Positions 41,541 to 49,977 of a stretch of 64,000 bases of DNA are shown here, one piece after another. Each line of letters starts with the position of its first letter. Position 1 is the first letter of the stretch. The stretch is from NCBI RefSeq assembly GCF_900143265.1, contig NZ_FRDJ01000004.1, positions 124,001 to 188,000 of the forward strand. Direction: 5' to 3'. Below the pieces are notes generated by a model. That model saw only the letters and a list, made by a program, of their open reading frames with translations. It was not told the origin of the DNA and made no database searches. Both the position numbers and the translations under genes were made by a program. Source of the DNA: Fervidobacterium gondwanense DSM 13020 (GTDB taxonomy: Bacteria; Thermotogota; Thermotogae; Thermotogales; Fervidobacteriaceae).

Positions 41541-42662
41541 TTATTTCAAAACGTTTGTATTCAACTTCCCGCTATAAACAAAATCGCCGTTCTTTACTTT
41601 GAGTATAACTATCTCTTTTTGGGCATTTCCTTCCTTATCTATCGATATCGCTCCAGTCGCCCCCTGGAAATTCTTGATTGACCTAATAGCCGTAGCTATA
41701 AGCTCTGGTTTTGTTGTTTTCGCTCTCTCTATAGCACTTACAATTAGCATGTAAGCATCATATCCAAGCGCAGACAATGTAGAAGGCTTAACTCCGTACT
41801 TCTTGACAAATGCTTCGACAAACTTCTTAGATACCTGCGTCACCGGAGCGTCTGGGTGGTAGTGGTCTGAGAAGTATACTCCTTCTACCGCCTGTCCGCC
41901 TATCTTTATTAATTCAGGTGCGTTTGCTCCGTCTCCCGCAAGGATGTGTCCTTTGAATCCGAGTGACCTTGCTTGCTGGGCTACCAACGCTATTTCGTTG
42001 TAGTATCCTGTCACAACTATCGCTTCTGCTCCGAATGCCAATGCTTGTGACAACTGAGCGCTGAATTCGCTGTCTCCTGATTTGTACTGGAGTTGCTGTA
42101 CTTGTCCGCCGTATTTTTTGAACCTTTCGATAAAGTAGTTCGAAAGACCGACGCTGTAGTCTTGTTCGACGTCCGTGAGAACTGTTGCTTTCTTAATCTT
42201 CAGCGTCTTAACTGCGAATTCTGCAAGCGCTGTACCTTGGAGTGGGTCGATGAAACAAACCCTTGAAACAAACTTCTTGCCTTGCGTCACGAGCGGGTTC
42301 GTGGAGGCAGGACTGACCATGGGAACCTTCCTTTTTTCTGCTATCTCACCTGCAGCAAGAGAGTTTCCGCTCATAATTTCACCTATAACAGCGACAACAC
42401 CCTCTTTGTCGATAAGCCTTGCGATACCGTTAGCTGATTCTGTTTTCTCGCTTCTTGTGTCCATGAAGACAAGCTCGATCTTTTCACCGAGTGCTGTGCT
42501 CTTCTCTTCGTGCGCAAGCTCGATGCCTTTCTTCACCAAATCACCAGCCGCAGCCAACCCGCCTGTGAACGGAAGTAATACACCTATCTTCACAGTTGCA
42601 ACCGAAAAGACCGAAAAAACAACCGTCAATAACAAAGCAAAACCTCTTCTGAAAATACCCAT
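41541..42662 (-). CDS. Amino-acid-type periplasmic binding protein (LivJ family) under Trp control
   Basis: About 373 residues from the ATG at 42662 after AAGGAGGTAG. The signal peptide MGIFRRGFALLLTVVFSVFSVA is followed by TVKIGVLLPFTGGLAAAGDLVKKGIELA, the type-I fold of branched-chain amino acid receptors. GEIMSGNSLAAGEIAEKRKVPMVSPASTNP carries the alpha-amino and carboxyl-binding Ser/Thr residues. No Liv permease or ATPase genes are adjacent. Attenuation by Trp codons and co-transcription with trpB2 suggest the ligand is tryptophan, another aromatic amino acid or indole-related (inference). Confidence 0.88.
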   Translation of the reverse strand: MGIFRRGFALLLTVVFSVFSVATVKIGVLLPFTGGLAAAGDLVKKGIELAHEEKSTALGEKIELVFMDTRSEKTESANGIARLIDKEGVVAVIGEIMSGNSLAAGEIAEKRKVPMVSPASTNPLVTQGKKFVSRVCFIDPLQGTALAEFAVKTLKIKKATVLTDVEQDYSVGLSNYFIERFKKYGGQVQQLQYKSGDSEFSAQLSQALAFGAEAIVVTGYYNEIALVAQQARSLGFKGHILAGDGANAPELIKIGGQAVEGVYFSDHYHPDAPVTQVSKKFVEAFVKKYGVKPSTLSALGYDAYMLIVSAIERAKTTKPELIATAIRSIKNFQGATGAISIDKEGNAQKEIVILKVKNGDFVYSGKLNTNVLK

Positions 42663-42720
42663 ACGCTCTACCTCCTTATACCAATGTAATGATGTGGGGA
42701 ACAATTATTGAATTAAAAAT

Positions 42721-42755
42721 AAAAAAGCCGGGTATGAATTTTACTCATACCCGGC
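42721..42755 (-). terminator. Leader terminator of the Trp attenuator
   Basis: An 11-bp perfect stem GCCGGGTATGA/TCATACCCGGC followed by TTTTTTATTTTT on the minus strand, 59 bases before the first start codon. Its 5' arm overlaps the antiterminator partner 42751-42765. Confidence 0.93.
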
Positions 42756-42850
42756 GATTGTCCACTTGTTTCCTATGCTATACCCTTGCTCACTGAATAT
42801 ATCGTCTTAAGAACACAAGCAAAGGGGTGGACAACCACCGGTTGTCCACC
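42751..42850 (-). promoter_or_regulatory. Trp attenuator: pause hairpin and antiterminator
   Basis: Arm 1 (42850-42840, GGTGGACAACC) pairs perfectly with arm 2 (42836-42826, GGTTGTCCACC) and includes the last Trp codons. The longer arm 2 (42841-42827, CCGGTGGTTGTCCAC) can instead pair over 15 bp, with two G-U pairs, with arm 3 (42765-42751, GTGGACAATCGCCGG). This consumes the first five bases of the terminator stem. Ribosome stalling at the Trp codons would free arm 2 for antitermination. Confidence 0.88.
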
Positions 42851-42932
42851 ACCACCAGAAGTTAACTGAACTATTTAATTCTTTTGATTTTGCAACCGTC
42901 AAATATGTCGATAAGCTACCACATAAATCCAC
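42807..42932 (-). CDS. Trp-rich leader peptide (41 codons)
   Basis: GTG start at 42932, seven bases after GGGGTG; stop TAA at 42807. Codons 26-29 (42857-42846) are four consecutive Trp codons (segment SVNFWWWWTTGGC). It lies between a strong promoter and the terminator, with pairing segments overlapping the Trp codons, the classical arrangement of an amino-acid-sensing attenuator. The peptide itself is probably without other function. The GTG is the best-supported start; a TTG ten codons later would still include the Trp codons. Confidence 0.85.
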   Translation of the reverse strand: MDLCGSLSTYLTVAKSKELNSSVNFWWWWTTGGCPPLCLCS

Positions 42933-42968
42933 AACGCCGCACCCCGTACACTGTTATAATTTTTTCCG

Positions 42969-42998
42969 ATTATACCACATCCTCTCTTTGAATGTCAA
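42969..42998 (-). promoter_or_regulatory. Promoter of the Trp leader, binding protein and trpB2
   Basis: TTGACA (42998-42993), 18-base spacer, TATAAT (42974-42969) with extended TGG. Start expected near 42962, about 30 bases before the leader GTG. Confidence 0.92.
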
Positions 42999-43020
42999 CT
43001 ATTTTGATTATCACCAATCA

Positions 43021-43374
43021 TCAGTAATGGCTTAAAATCCCCTTCTCCTTGGCAATCTTCTCGCATTTTTTGTAACCCAATACTCCTAAGGTAAGATAAA
43101 CTAAGCTTGATATAACCAGCCACAAAAAGTCAGAACTACCTGTAGCTGCGGACATGCTCAAATCTTCAAACACAATTTTTTTACCAAGCAAGACGCCTTG
43201 AGTTAATGGAAGCATTAAACCTATCTTCCTAACTATCTCAGGAAGGTTTTCAAATGGAATAACGCTTCCGCTAAGAAAGAGTAGAATGAATGAGAAGACG
43301 TACGAAAGCTGTGTGATTTGTTTAAATAATAAGCATAAGCCTGCTATGAGAAGGTCAAATCCATATATACCCAT
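43021..43374 (-). pseudogene. C-terminal remnant of an ABC-2 type permease
   Basis: A 117-residue frame resembling the last third of an ABC-2 drug/lipid-type permease: helices around FSFILLFLSGSVIPFENLPEIVRKIGLMLPLTQGVLLGKKI, followed by LWLVISSLVYLTLGVLGYKKCEKIAKEKG. Full-length proteins have about 250-380 residues and six helices. A TGA closes the frame five codons before the ATG, and the 200 bases upstream show no matching N-terminal part. No ATPase partner is present. A weak GAAGAAGGA precedes the ATG, so a short product could still be made. Confidence 0.6.
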
Positions 43375-43574
43375 GACAGTAATCCTTCTTCAAAAATAAT
43401 ATTGGGGAATTCTTTTTATTACTTAAGAATTAAAAATAGTTGGCAATGACAAGAGAGGATGCGGGCTAAGTGCAGAGAATTCAGAACATGATCGAGCTAT
43501 AAAATGAGTGGCTGTTAGGGGCAATACGCGAGCAAACCACAAAAATTGGCAATGGATTGTCTATATTTAAAGAT

Positions 43575-43868
43575 TCAGTCTTCCAAAACCTGTTGAAAAA
43601 GCTTTTGAACGTATTTGTCCATTTCACTTTCAACCTTGGCTTTGTTCGATGAATTTAGAAATGGCGAATCTATAGTTATCACGATTTTATCTTCAAGAAC
43701 CCTTACCTTACCGCTTCCGAAAAAGCCAACCTTGGCACTGTAGGAATATTCGTCGGTTCGGAAGAGTTTTACACCATACTTTTTAATGTACGGTTCCATT
43801 TCACGCTCCATGATGGTAAATATCTTCTTTCTATCAAAAGAATGAGAATATTCCTTTGTTATAACCAC
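43575..43868 (-). CDS. Small protein resembling the PHA-system (PF09650-like) family
   Basis: About 97 residues from GTG 43868 after GGGGGT. The sequence VVITKEYSHSFDRKKIFTIMEREMEPYIKKYGVKLFRTDEYSYSAKVGFFGSGKVRVLEDKIVITIDSPF, split here as an N-terminal helix and several strands, recalls the polyhydroxyalkanoic-acid system family and related small SRPBCC-like proteins. The match is weak and no function can be given. It follows the radical SAM gene by 29 bases and is probably the last gene of that operon. Confidence 0.55.
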   Translation of the reverse strand: MVITKEYSHSFDRKKIFTIMEREMEPYIKKYGVKLFRTDEYSYSAKVGFFGSGKVRVLEDKIVITIDSPFLNSSNKAKVESEMDKYVQKLFQQVLED

Positions 43869-43897
43869 ATTAATACCCCCTATCAGCAGAAATTCGT

Positions 43898-45109
43898 TCA
43901 AAAATTGCACGGTTTATCAACTTTTTGGCTATACATAGCTGCCTTTTTTGCAAGCTCTTCTTGTTTAACCCAGTATCCGTCAAGGATTCCCTGAGATGCC
44001 AGTTGACCTAAGAATTTGTAATGGTAATCGTAGAGCACCCCAGGACCTGCATTCCACAGGGGAGTACCTGGAAGTGGCATGAATGTGTGCGCGTGTATCT
44101 TTGCTTTGTATTTCTTGACTATCTTGTTTATGAAATTAAATGTCTCTTCAACGTCTTCCTTTGTTTCAAAAGGAAAGCCGAATATGAAATCTACTTTGGC
44201 ATAGAAGCCGTTTTGTGCAAGTATTTCAAGAGCTTCCTCAACTTTCTCGACGGTGTGTCCACGCCTTATCAGGTTCAAAATCCTGTTGCTTCCGCTCTGT
44301 GCACCTATAACAACGTAGTCGTGGTTGACATACTTTTTGACAACTTTAACCATCTCATCTGTAATGCTCTCAGGTCTAATGTCAGATGGGAATGTACCAA
44401 AGTATATCTCTTTTACACCCGTCGATTTCACTTTGTAAAGCAATTCATCGACAATCTCAGGCCTTGGAGTTACACCGTTTTTGCTACCGTATCCAAATGC
44501 GTTTGGTGTTATAAACCTTGCCGTCGTCTTGTTGTGTTTGACGGATATCCGTTCATATTCTACAATCTGCTCGATGCTCCTGTGCCTCACTATTTTTCCT
44601 GCAAGTCTCGGCGTTTGGCAGTATCCACAGTCAAATGGGCAGCCACGGGATATCTCTATTGGCATGAATAGTTTCTTTTTTTCGCAAACAGCTGGGAAAT
44701 CATCGAGATTCACCCTCTGCTTAATACCATCGAATATCCTTGATTCAGGGATTTCGCCACATAGGAACTTTACGATATTCTCTTCACCATCACCGACGAA
44801 GACGTAATCGAAACCGATGTTGAGCATTTCTTGTGGGAGTGCGGTTGCGTGAGGTCCACCCGCAATCGTTGTGTACCCGTTCTCTTTCAAAAATCGCACC
44901 TCAGCCAAGATCGTATCTATATCGAATGTCATAAAAGAAAAAGCAACTACAGTATCCGTTGCCGGATACTGCAGTATTGTGTTCACATCTTTAGTTTCAA
45001 GAACTTCTATGTTATCTAAACGGCTAAGTATGGCACCAACAATTGCAGCTACGCTGTATCTGTTGTGTTTCGTGGTTCTGAATACTATTCTTTTGAATCT
45101 ACTATTCAA
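43898..45109 (-). CDS. B12-binding-domain radical SAM protein
   Basis: A 403-residue protein. Residues 1-125 form a cobalamin-binding-type Rossmann domain (VVAFSFMTFDIDTILAEV, GGPHATALPQEMLNIGFDYVFVGDGEEN). The radical SAM cluster motif is EISRGCPFDCGYCQTPR (CxxxCxxC, Cys about 154, 158, 161). Downstream GAQSGSNRILNLIRRGHTVEKVEEAL and VDFIFGFPFETKEDVEET are typical of the Elp3-like core. It starts at TTG. The layout resembles archaeal-type proteins of the same architecture; the substrate is unknown. Confidence 0.88.
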   Translation of the reverse strand: MNSRFKRIVFRTTKHNRYSVAAIVGAILSRLDNIEVLETKDVNTILQYPATDTVVAFSFMTFDIDTILAEVRFLKENGYTTIAGGPHATALPQEMLNIGFDYVFVGDGEENIVKFLCGEIPESRIFDGIKQRVNLDDFPAVCEKKKLFMPIEISRGCPFDCGYCQTPRLAGKIVRHRSIEQIVEYERISVKHNKTTARFITPNAFGYGSKNGVTPRPEIVDELLYKVKSTGVKEIYFGTFPSDIRPESITDEMVKVVKKYVNHDYVVIGAQSGSNRILNLIRRGHTVEKVEEALEILAQNGFYAKVDFIFGFPFETKEDVEETFNFINKIVKKYKAKIHAHTFMPLPGTPLWNAGPGVLYDYHYKFLGQLASQGILDGYWVKQEELAKKAAMYSQKVDKPCNF

Positions 45110-45115
45110 TGCTCT

Positions 45116-45352
45116 CTAACCCCAAATTCTCTTTTTAACATCGGCTGCCGAGTCAGCTAATAACAACACATGGCCACTGTCCATGAAAATGATTGAATTG
45201 CACTCTTTTCCGTACGTTAAGTTTACTATCTTTCCTCCGATCTGGTTACTTGCTCTGATTCTCCTTGAAATCGTAGAGCTGACAGGCACTACAGCAACAA
45301 CTCTACCTTTCACAACATAGACGTTCTCACTCGCTCTTACGATAGGTTCCAT
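45116..45352 (-). CDS. DUF370/RemA-like regulator
   Basis: A 78-residue protein with the RemA family pattern: VYVVKGRVVAVVPVSSTISRRI, then KIVNLTYGKECNSIIFMDSGHVLL. RemA-type proteins form ring-like DNA-binding assemblies and activate matrix genes in Bacillus; in other phyla the role is not known. The ATG follows GGAGGTAATAG. It sits between ychF and the radical SAM gene with gaps of 45 and 6 bases. Confidence 0.8.
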   Translation of the reverse strand: MEPIVRASENVYVVKGRVVAVVPVSSTISRRIRASNQIGGKIVNLTYGKECNSIIFMDSGHVLLLADSAADVKKRIWG

Positions 45353-45397
45353 ACTATTACCTCCATAACGGTATATTTTCTCGAATTTTCTTGAATT

Positions 45398-46462
45398 TTA
45401 AACGTTGAATCTTATTGTTATTATATCTCCATCTTCTACGATGTGCTCTTTTCCTACAAGTTTCATGAGCCCTGCATCTTTGACAGCCTTTTCTGATCCA
45501 AGCCTTATTAGGTCCTCGTACTTTATAATCTCCGCCTTTATAAATCCTCTCGCCAAGTCGCTGTGTATCGCACCTGCCGCATCCACCGCTGTCGAATTCT
45601 TTCTCAGTGTCCAAGCTCTAACTTCATCTTTACCAACCGTGAAGAATGATATAAGCCCGCACTGTGAATACAACGCATTTGAAAGTCTCTCTATGCCTGT
45701 TTCCTCTGTGCCAAGTTCTTTCAAGAATTCCATCTTCTCTTCTTCGCTAAGCACATTCAATTCCATTTCGAGTTTACCGCAGAGCTCGACATATGCAAAG
45801 CCATTTTCTTTGCAGAGATTTACTATCTGTTCTTTTGTATCATATGCCTTTTCTGTAAATTGCTCTTCGTCAACATTTACAACAACAGCGGTGGGTTTTA
45901 ATGTGGCGAATGAAAAACCGCCGAGCATTTTCTTCTCTTCTTCTGTCAATTCTACCTTTGACAAGAATTGTTCGTTTTCAAGTGCTTCCTGCAATCGCTT
46001 CAGCAATTTTAGTTCTATCTCTTCTTTCGGTTCAAGTTTCCTTTTTGCGTTTTCGAGCCTTTCTATCCTGTTTGTAACAACATCAAGGTCTCTGAAAAGG
46101 AACTCGTCCAACGTGGCCTTTAACTGGTCTACAGGCTTTTCAACCTCAGGATAAGGAACTGCGTCGTTTTTAAATGCCCTTACTACAATAAGCAATGCTT
46201 CGGCATTCTGGATAGAATTGAACACGGCTGTTCTTTCTTTAGCGTCTTTTATTTTGAGAGCAGGGGTATCAAAGAATTCCAGTGTTGCATAAGTAACTTT
46301 CTTCGGCTCGTACATCTTCGCAAGTATATCAACCCTCTTATCATGCACCTTTGCTATGCCTTTCTCGTGCTGTTGAGAGAAAAGGTCAACTTCAAGACCG
46401 GTAAGCAAAGAGAAGATTGTTGTCTTTCCAACTTGAGATAGCCCTACTATTCCAACTTTCAT
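45398..46462 (-). CDS. ychF: Obg-like ATPase YchF
   Basis: A 354-residue TRAFAC-class NTPase. The P-loop is GLSQVGKTTIFSLLTG at residue 7, switch II LEFFDTPALKIKDAKERT, and the NKxD-equivalent is NVDEEQ, as in ATP-preferring YchF. A coiled-coil insertion (about 120-190) and a C-terminal TGS domain (ARGFIKAEIIKYEDLIRLGS to the end) complete the family layout. It binds ribosomes and affects translation and stress responses. The gene starts two bases after truB. Confidence 0.94.
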   Translation of the reverse strand: MKVGIVGLSQVGKTTIFSLLTGLEVDLFSQQHEKGIAKVHDKRVDILAKMYEPKKVTYATLEFFDTPALKIKDAKERTAVFNSIQNAEALLIVVRAFKNDAVPYPEVEKPVDQLKATLDEFLFRDLDVVTNRIERLENAKRKLEPKEEIELKLLKRLQEALENEQFLSKVELTEEEKKMLGGFSFATLKPTAVVVNVDEEQFTEKAYDTKEQIVNLCKENGFAYVELCGKLEMELNVLSEEEKMEFLKELGTEETGIERLSNALYSQCGLISFFTVGKDEVRAWTLRKNSTAVDAAGAIHSDLARGFIKAEIIKYEDLIRLGSEKAVKDAGLMKLVGKEHIVEDGDIITIRFNV

Positions 46463-46464
46463 TC

Positions 46465-47415
46465 TTATTCCTCCTTGAAAACTTTGATGAGTTTAGCGAT
46501 TCTTTCGTTTCTGCTCTGCTTCTTGAGAGTATTGATAAAACTCGAACTGCGTTCCGCTTTAGCTAAAGCAATCAATTTTCCTTGAAAGTATATCTGTATC
46601 AAGTCGTCTTTTTCGAAATCTTCAATTTCAATTATATCATTAACAGTAGGCTGTACACCGTTAAAGATGCGTTCAACGTTATTGACCTCAACTTTTGGAA
46701 AGTCAAGCACCTGTTCTATCGGTATCAAACTCCTTATGGCTTTTTCCCGGATTTCATCAACATTCTCATTTCTATCGATTTTCGGAATGTTTATCGCATC
46801 ATCAACTGAGAATTTTCCTACGCTTATCCTTCTCAATTCGACAGCTGTTGCGCCGCAGCCAAGCTTGTATCCTATGTCCATGCAAAGGCTCCGGATATAT
46901 GTTCCCGAAGAAACTTTTGTCGTAAATTCCACGTACGGAAGCGCTATTTTTATATCATAAATATCATATATCGTTACTTCTCTCGGTGGAAGGTTTATGA
47001 TCTTCCCTTCGCGAGCGAGTTCGTAAAGCTTCTTACCCTGGTATTTCTTCGCTGAATACGCAGGCGGAACTTGTTTGTAAGTTCCAACAAAGGATTTTAC
47101 AGCCTCCAAAATTTCTATTTCAGAAACTTCGACTGGGTTTTCTTCCATAACTTGACCAGTAATATCGAACGTATCGGTTATAACGCCGAGTTTAAATTTT
47201 ACTTTGTAAACCTTTGTATCGTGCTGGAGATACTCAAGTAATCGTGTCGCTTTGCCAACACCTATCACCAAAAGCCCTGTTGCGAATGGGTCCAAAGTCC
47301 CCGAATGGCCCACTTGTTTTACAGAAAAGAGTCTTCTCACCCTGTCGACTATGTCATGCGATGTTGGTCCTTTTTCTTTATCTACCAAGAGTATTCCATT
47401 AACAGTCGAAGTCAC
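46465..47415 (-). CDS. truB: tRNA pseudouridine(55) synthase
   Basis: A 316-residue enzyme starting at GTG. The catalytic Asp is in VGHSGTLDPFATGLLVIGVGKATR (about residue 43). The family motifs KVYKVKFKLGVITDT, PPAYSAKKYQGKKLYELAR and SSGTYIRSL follow, and a PUA-like C-terminal domain ends the protein. It converts U55 of the T-loop to pseudouridine in all tRNAs. It lies between pheS and ychF. Confidence 0.96.
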   Translation of the reverse strand: MTSTVNGILLVDKEKGPTSHDIVDRVRRLFSVKQVGHSGTLDPFATGLLVIGVGKATRLLEYLQHDTKVYKVKFKLGVITDTFDITGQVMEENPVEVSEIEILEAVKSFVGTYKQVPPAYSAKKYQGKKLYELAREGKIINLPPREVTIYDIYDIKIALPYVEFTTKVSSGTYIRSLCMDIGYKLGCGATAVELRRISVGKFSVDDAINIPKIDRNENVDEIREKAIRSLIPIEQVLDFPKVEVNNVERIFNGVQPTVNDIIEIEDFEKDDLIQIYFQGKLIALAKAERSSSFINTLKKQSRNERIAKLIKVFKEE

Positions 47416-47452
47416 AAAACCACTCCATATTTATTCGGATTTTAGATTATTT

Positions 47453-48454
47453 TCACCAATTTTCCAAGAATCTGATATCGTTCCTGACCAAGTCTCTTAT
47501 ATCCCTAACACCGTACTTAACCATCGCTATCCTTTCCACACCAAGCCCAAACGCGAGACCTCTCCATTGTTCTGGATCATACCCAACGTTTTTGAAAACA
47601 TTCGGGTGCACCATACCAGCACCGAGTATTTCAAACCACCTGTTGTTGAAGTATATGTCGACTTCAAAGCTCGGCTCAGTGAATGGGAAGAAGCTTGGTC
47701 TTAGCCTCACTTTCGTGTTTTCGCCCAGCAATCTTCTCGCAAATTCTTCGAGGAAATATTTTAAATGCTTAACTGTAACGTCGTGGTCAACGTACAAGCC
47801 TTCCATTTGTGTGAACATCGGAAGGTGTGTTGCATCGTAGTCTCTTCTGTATACCCTACCAGGTGCAACGATTGCAAGTGGTGGTTTTCTTGAAAGCATC
47901 GTTCTTATCTGAACTGGTGAGGTATGCGTCCTCAACATGTATTCTTCGTTTATGTAAAACGAGTCGTGCGAATCTCTCGCAGGGTGCCACTCAGGAGTGT
48001 TAAGTGCATCGAAATTGAACCACGGCTGTTCAACCTCAGGACCTTCTACAACTGAAAAGCCCATCGAAATGAATATGTCTTCCAATTCCATCTGGACTCG
48101 GCTGATTATGTGAAGATGCCCGACATCTCTTTTTGCTCCAGGCATCGTGTGGTCAACCCAGAGTTTTTTGTAAATTATTTCTCTTTCTATCTCAGCAAGT
48201 CTATTCTTCTGCTCTTCAAGCAAGCTTTCAATTTCTTCTTTGAGTTCGTTGACTACCTTTCCAAATATCGGCTTTTCTTCGGCAGGTATGTCTTTGAGCT
48301 TCTTCATGAGGCCCGTCACTATACCGGATTTTCCTAAGTACTTAACCCTCAAATCGTTCAGTGTTCTGCTGTCCTGTGCGTTGCTTATATCGCTTTTAGC
48401 ACTTTCAAGGATACCTCTCATTTCTTCATAGACTTTGCCTTCTCTTTCTTGCAT
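47453..48454 (-). CDS. pheS: Phenylalanyl-tRNA synthetase alpha subunit
   Basis: A 333-residue class II synthetase subunit. An N-terminal coiled coil (1-85) binds tRNA. Class II motif 2 is [23 protein letters not shown] and motif 3 is [17 protein letters not shown]. The Phe-recognition segment is [14 protein letters not shown]. The ATG follows GAGGGGGAATT. pheT is not adjacent: downstream is truB and upstream a DUF368 gene. Confidence 0.97.
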   Translation of the reverse strand: MQEREGKVYEEMRGILESAKSDISNAQDSRTLNDLRVKYLGKSGIVTGLMKKLKDIPAEEKPIFGKVVNELKEEIESLLEEQKNRLAEIEREIIYKKLWVDHTMPGAKRDVGHLHIISRVQMELEDIFISMGFSVVEGPEVEQPWFNFDALNTPEWHPARDSHDSFYINEEYMLRTHTSPVQIRTMLSRKPPLAIVAPGRVYRRDYDATHLPMFTQMEGLYVDHDVTVKHLKYFLEEFARRLLGENTKVRLRPSFFPFTEPSFEVDIYFNNRWFEILGAGMVHPNVFKNVGYDPEQWRGLAFGLGVERIAMVKYGVRDIRDLVRNDIRFLENW

Positions 48455-48495
48455 AGTGAATTCCCCCTCTATTTTTTAAAAATCAATTATTCTTC

Positions 48496-49323
48496 TCACT
48501 TTTGTATTTTGCCAAGAGAATATACTACTAACCCACCAAGCGCTATCCATAGGAACATTCCAATCAGTGTACCTGTACCATGGAACGCCGGGGTTATCGG
48601 ATAAAGCGAACCAGCAACGAGTCCTAAGATGAAGTTCAAAATCGACTGCTTCGCCTTTTCCAACCATATCTTCAGTAGTTTGGAAATCAAACCTATGCCA
48701 AACAGAACACCTGAGCCGAGCACAATGATGAAAAGAATGTCCGAACCGGTGAAATCTCTTGATGCAAATCTTGAAACTGTGGCAATCGCTTTTTCGTAAA
48801 AACCGAGAATCATGAGCATGAGAGAGCCACTCAAACCTGGGAGTATCATTGAGCCTCCCGCTATAACTCCTGAAACGAACAACCCAAAATAGCTAATTGA
48901 ATCTGAAACTTGAGTATCTTGCAGTTTCACCGCGTTACTCACAACGTATGGAATAATAACTATCAATACCCCAACCAAGAATTCAACTATTTTAAACGTG
49001 CGAATTTCGTCTTTAAAATTAATCAGAGAGAGCAATATCAACCCGTAGAAGAAACTGTATGTGTAAAATGGATAGTTTTCAAAAGACCAAGACAATATTT
49101 TGCTGCCACTCAATATTCCTATTAACAACCCAAGAGCTATAAGTGATATGAAAACCAGGTCCTTCTTAGATATTTTGAGCTTCATTACGTCATTCACAAC
49201 TTCTATGAGCCTTTCAAAGACACCTATTATAACGGCTATCGTTCCACCACTTACGCCGGGAATCACATTTGCCCAGCCCATCAGCAAACCTGCTATAACC
49301 GTTCTAAAGAAATTCAGCACCAT
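48496..49323 (-). CDS. DUF368 membrane protein, probable undecaprenyl phosphate translocase
   Basis: A 275-residue protein with about eight helices and the two family repeats GWANVIPGVSGGTIAVIIGVFERLI and AGGSMILPGLSGSLMLMILGFYEKAI. DUF368 proteins (PopT) were recently linked to flipping undecaprenyl phosphate back to the cytosolic leaflet for wall and glycan synthesis, a role shared with DedA proteins. Function here is by family only. It begins seven bases after the phosphatase gene. Confidence 0.87.
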   Translation of the reverse strand: MVLNFFRTVIAGLLMGWANVIPGVSGGTIAVIIGVFERLIEVVNDVMKLKISKKDLVFISLIALGLLIGILSGSKILSWSFENYPFYTYSFFYGLILLSLINFKDEIRTFKIVEFLVGVLIVIIPYVVSNAVKLQDTQVSDSISYFGLFVSGVIAGGSMILPGLSGSLMLMILGFYEKAIATVSRFASRDFTGSDILFIIVLGSGVLFGIGLISKLLKIWLEKAKQSILNFILGLVAGSLYPITPAFHGTGTLIGMFLWIALGGLVVYSLGKIQK

Positions 49324-49330
49324 TTAATTC

Positions 49331-49954
49331 TCAGCACCTCACTTGTACTTTTCTACTACTCTTGACTTCGTACGCTGTCAGCATACCACCGTATACGCAA
49401 CCCGCATCGATTCCTATTTTATCTTCGCCTACATATACGTCTTCCATCGGAGTATGCCCGAATACCACTATATAACCGAGGTTGTGTTTTTTAAGTATGA
49501 ACTCTTCCCTTATCCAAATTAAGTCCCTCGAGTCTTGCCTTTCCAAAGGGACATTCGGTCGAACTCCAGCGTGTACAAAAAGGAAACTATCTTCGATGTG
49601 ATAATACTTAGTATTTCTAAAGAAATTCATATGCTCCTCGTTTAAAGCCTGTTCGTTCAGATTTCCATAACTTCTCCACGTAGCCTGCGCACCGTTTATT
49701 AACCACAAGTATGTGTCGTCATTTCCATCTATCACATCAAGGAGCATCTGCTCGTGATTCCCACGAAGAAATATACACTGCGTTTGCTTTGAAAGTGAGA
49801 TCAAATAATCGACAACGCCTTTTGAATCGGGTCCTCTATCAATATAATCACCGAGGAACACGAGTTTATCCTCTGGTTTTGGTGAAATCTCAGAAATCAA
49901 TCTTTCTAAACTTCTGAGACAACCGTGGATATCACCCACTGCCCATAGACTCAT
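49331..49954 (-). CDS. PPP-type metallophosphoesterase
   Basis: A 207-residue phosphatase with the full metal-site series: GDIHGCLRSLE (residue 8), FLGDYIDRGPDSKGV, LRGNHEQMLL, VHAGVRPN and VFGHTPMEDV. It resembles bacterial serine/threonine phosphatases (PrpA/B) and ApaH-like dinucleotide hydrolases, requiring Mn2+. Substrate not determinable. It lies 23 bases after topA. Confidence 0.9.
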   Translation of the reverse strand: MSLWAVGDIHGCLRSLERLISEISPKPEDKLVFLGDYIDRGPDSKGVVDYLISLSKQTQCIFLRGNHEQMLLDVIDGNDDTYLWLINGAQATWRSYGNLNEQALNEEHMNFFRNTKYYHIEDSFLFVHAGVRPNVPLERQDSRDLIWIREEFILKKHNLGYIVVFGHTPMEDVYVGEDKIGIDAGCVYGGMLTAYEVKSSRKVQVRC

Positions 49955-49977
49955 GTCGATTTACCACCAGATTATTC

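Noticed and set aside
41527-41542. CCTAACGTTATT resembling the LacI-type operator upstream of trpB2
   Set aside because: Only one half matches the GRTAACGTTAYC palindrome, and it lies between co-transcribed genes without a promoter.
42721-42962. T-box or riboswitch explanation for the trpB2 leader
   Set aside because: The leader lacks a T-box bulge sequence and specifier-type stem, whereas a translated frame with four Trp codons and exclusive hairpins explains it fully.
45405-46154. Open frame of 249 codons on the plus strand opposite ychF
   Set aside because: Serine/phenylalanine-rich antisense shadow; ychF on the other strand is complete with P-loop and TGS domain.
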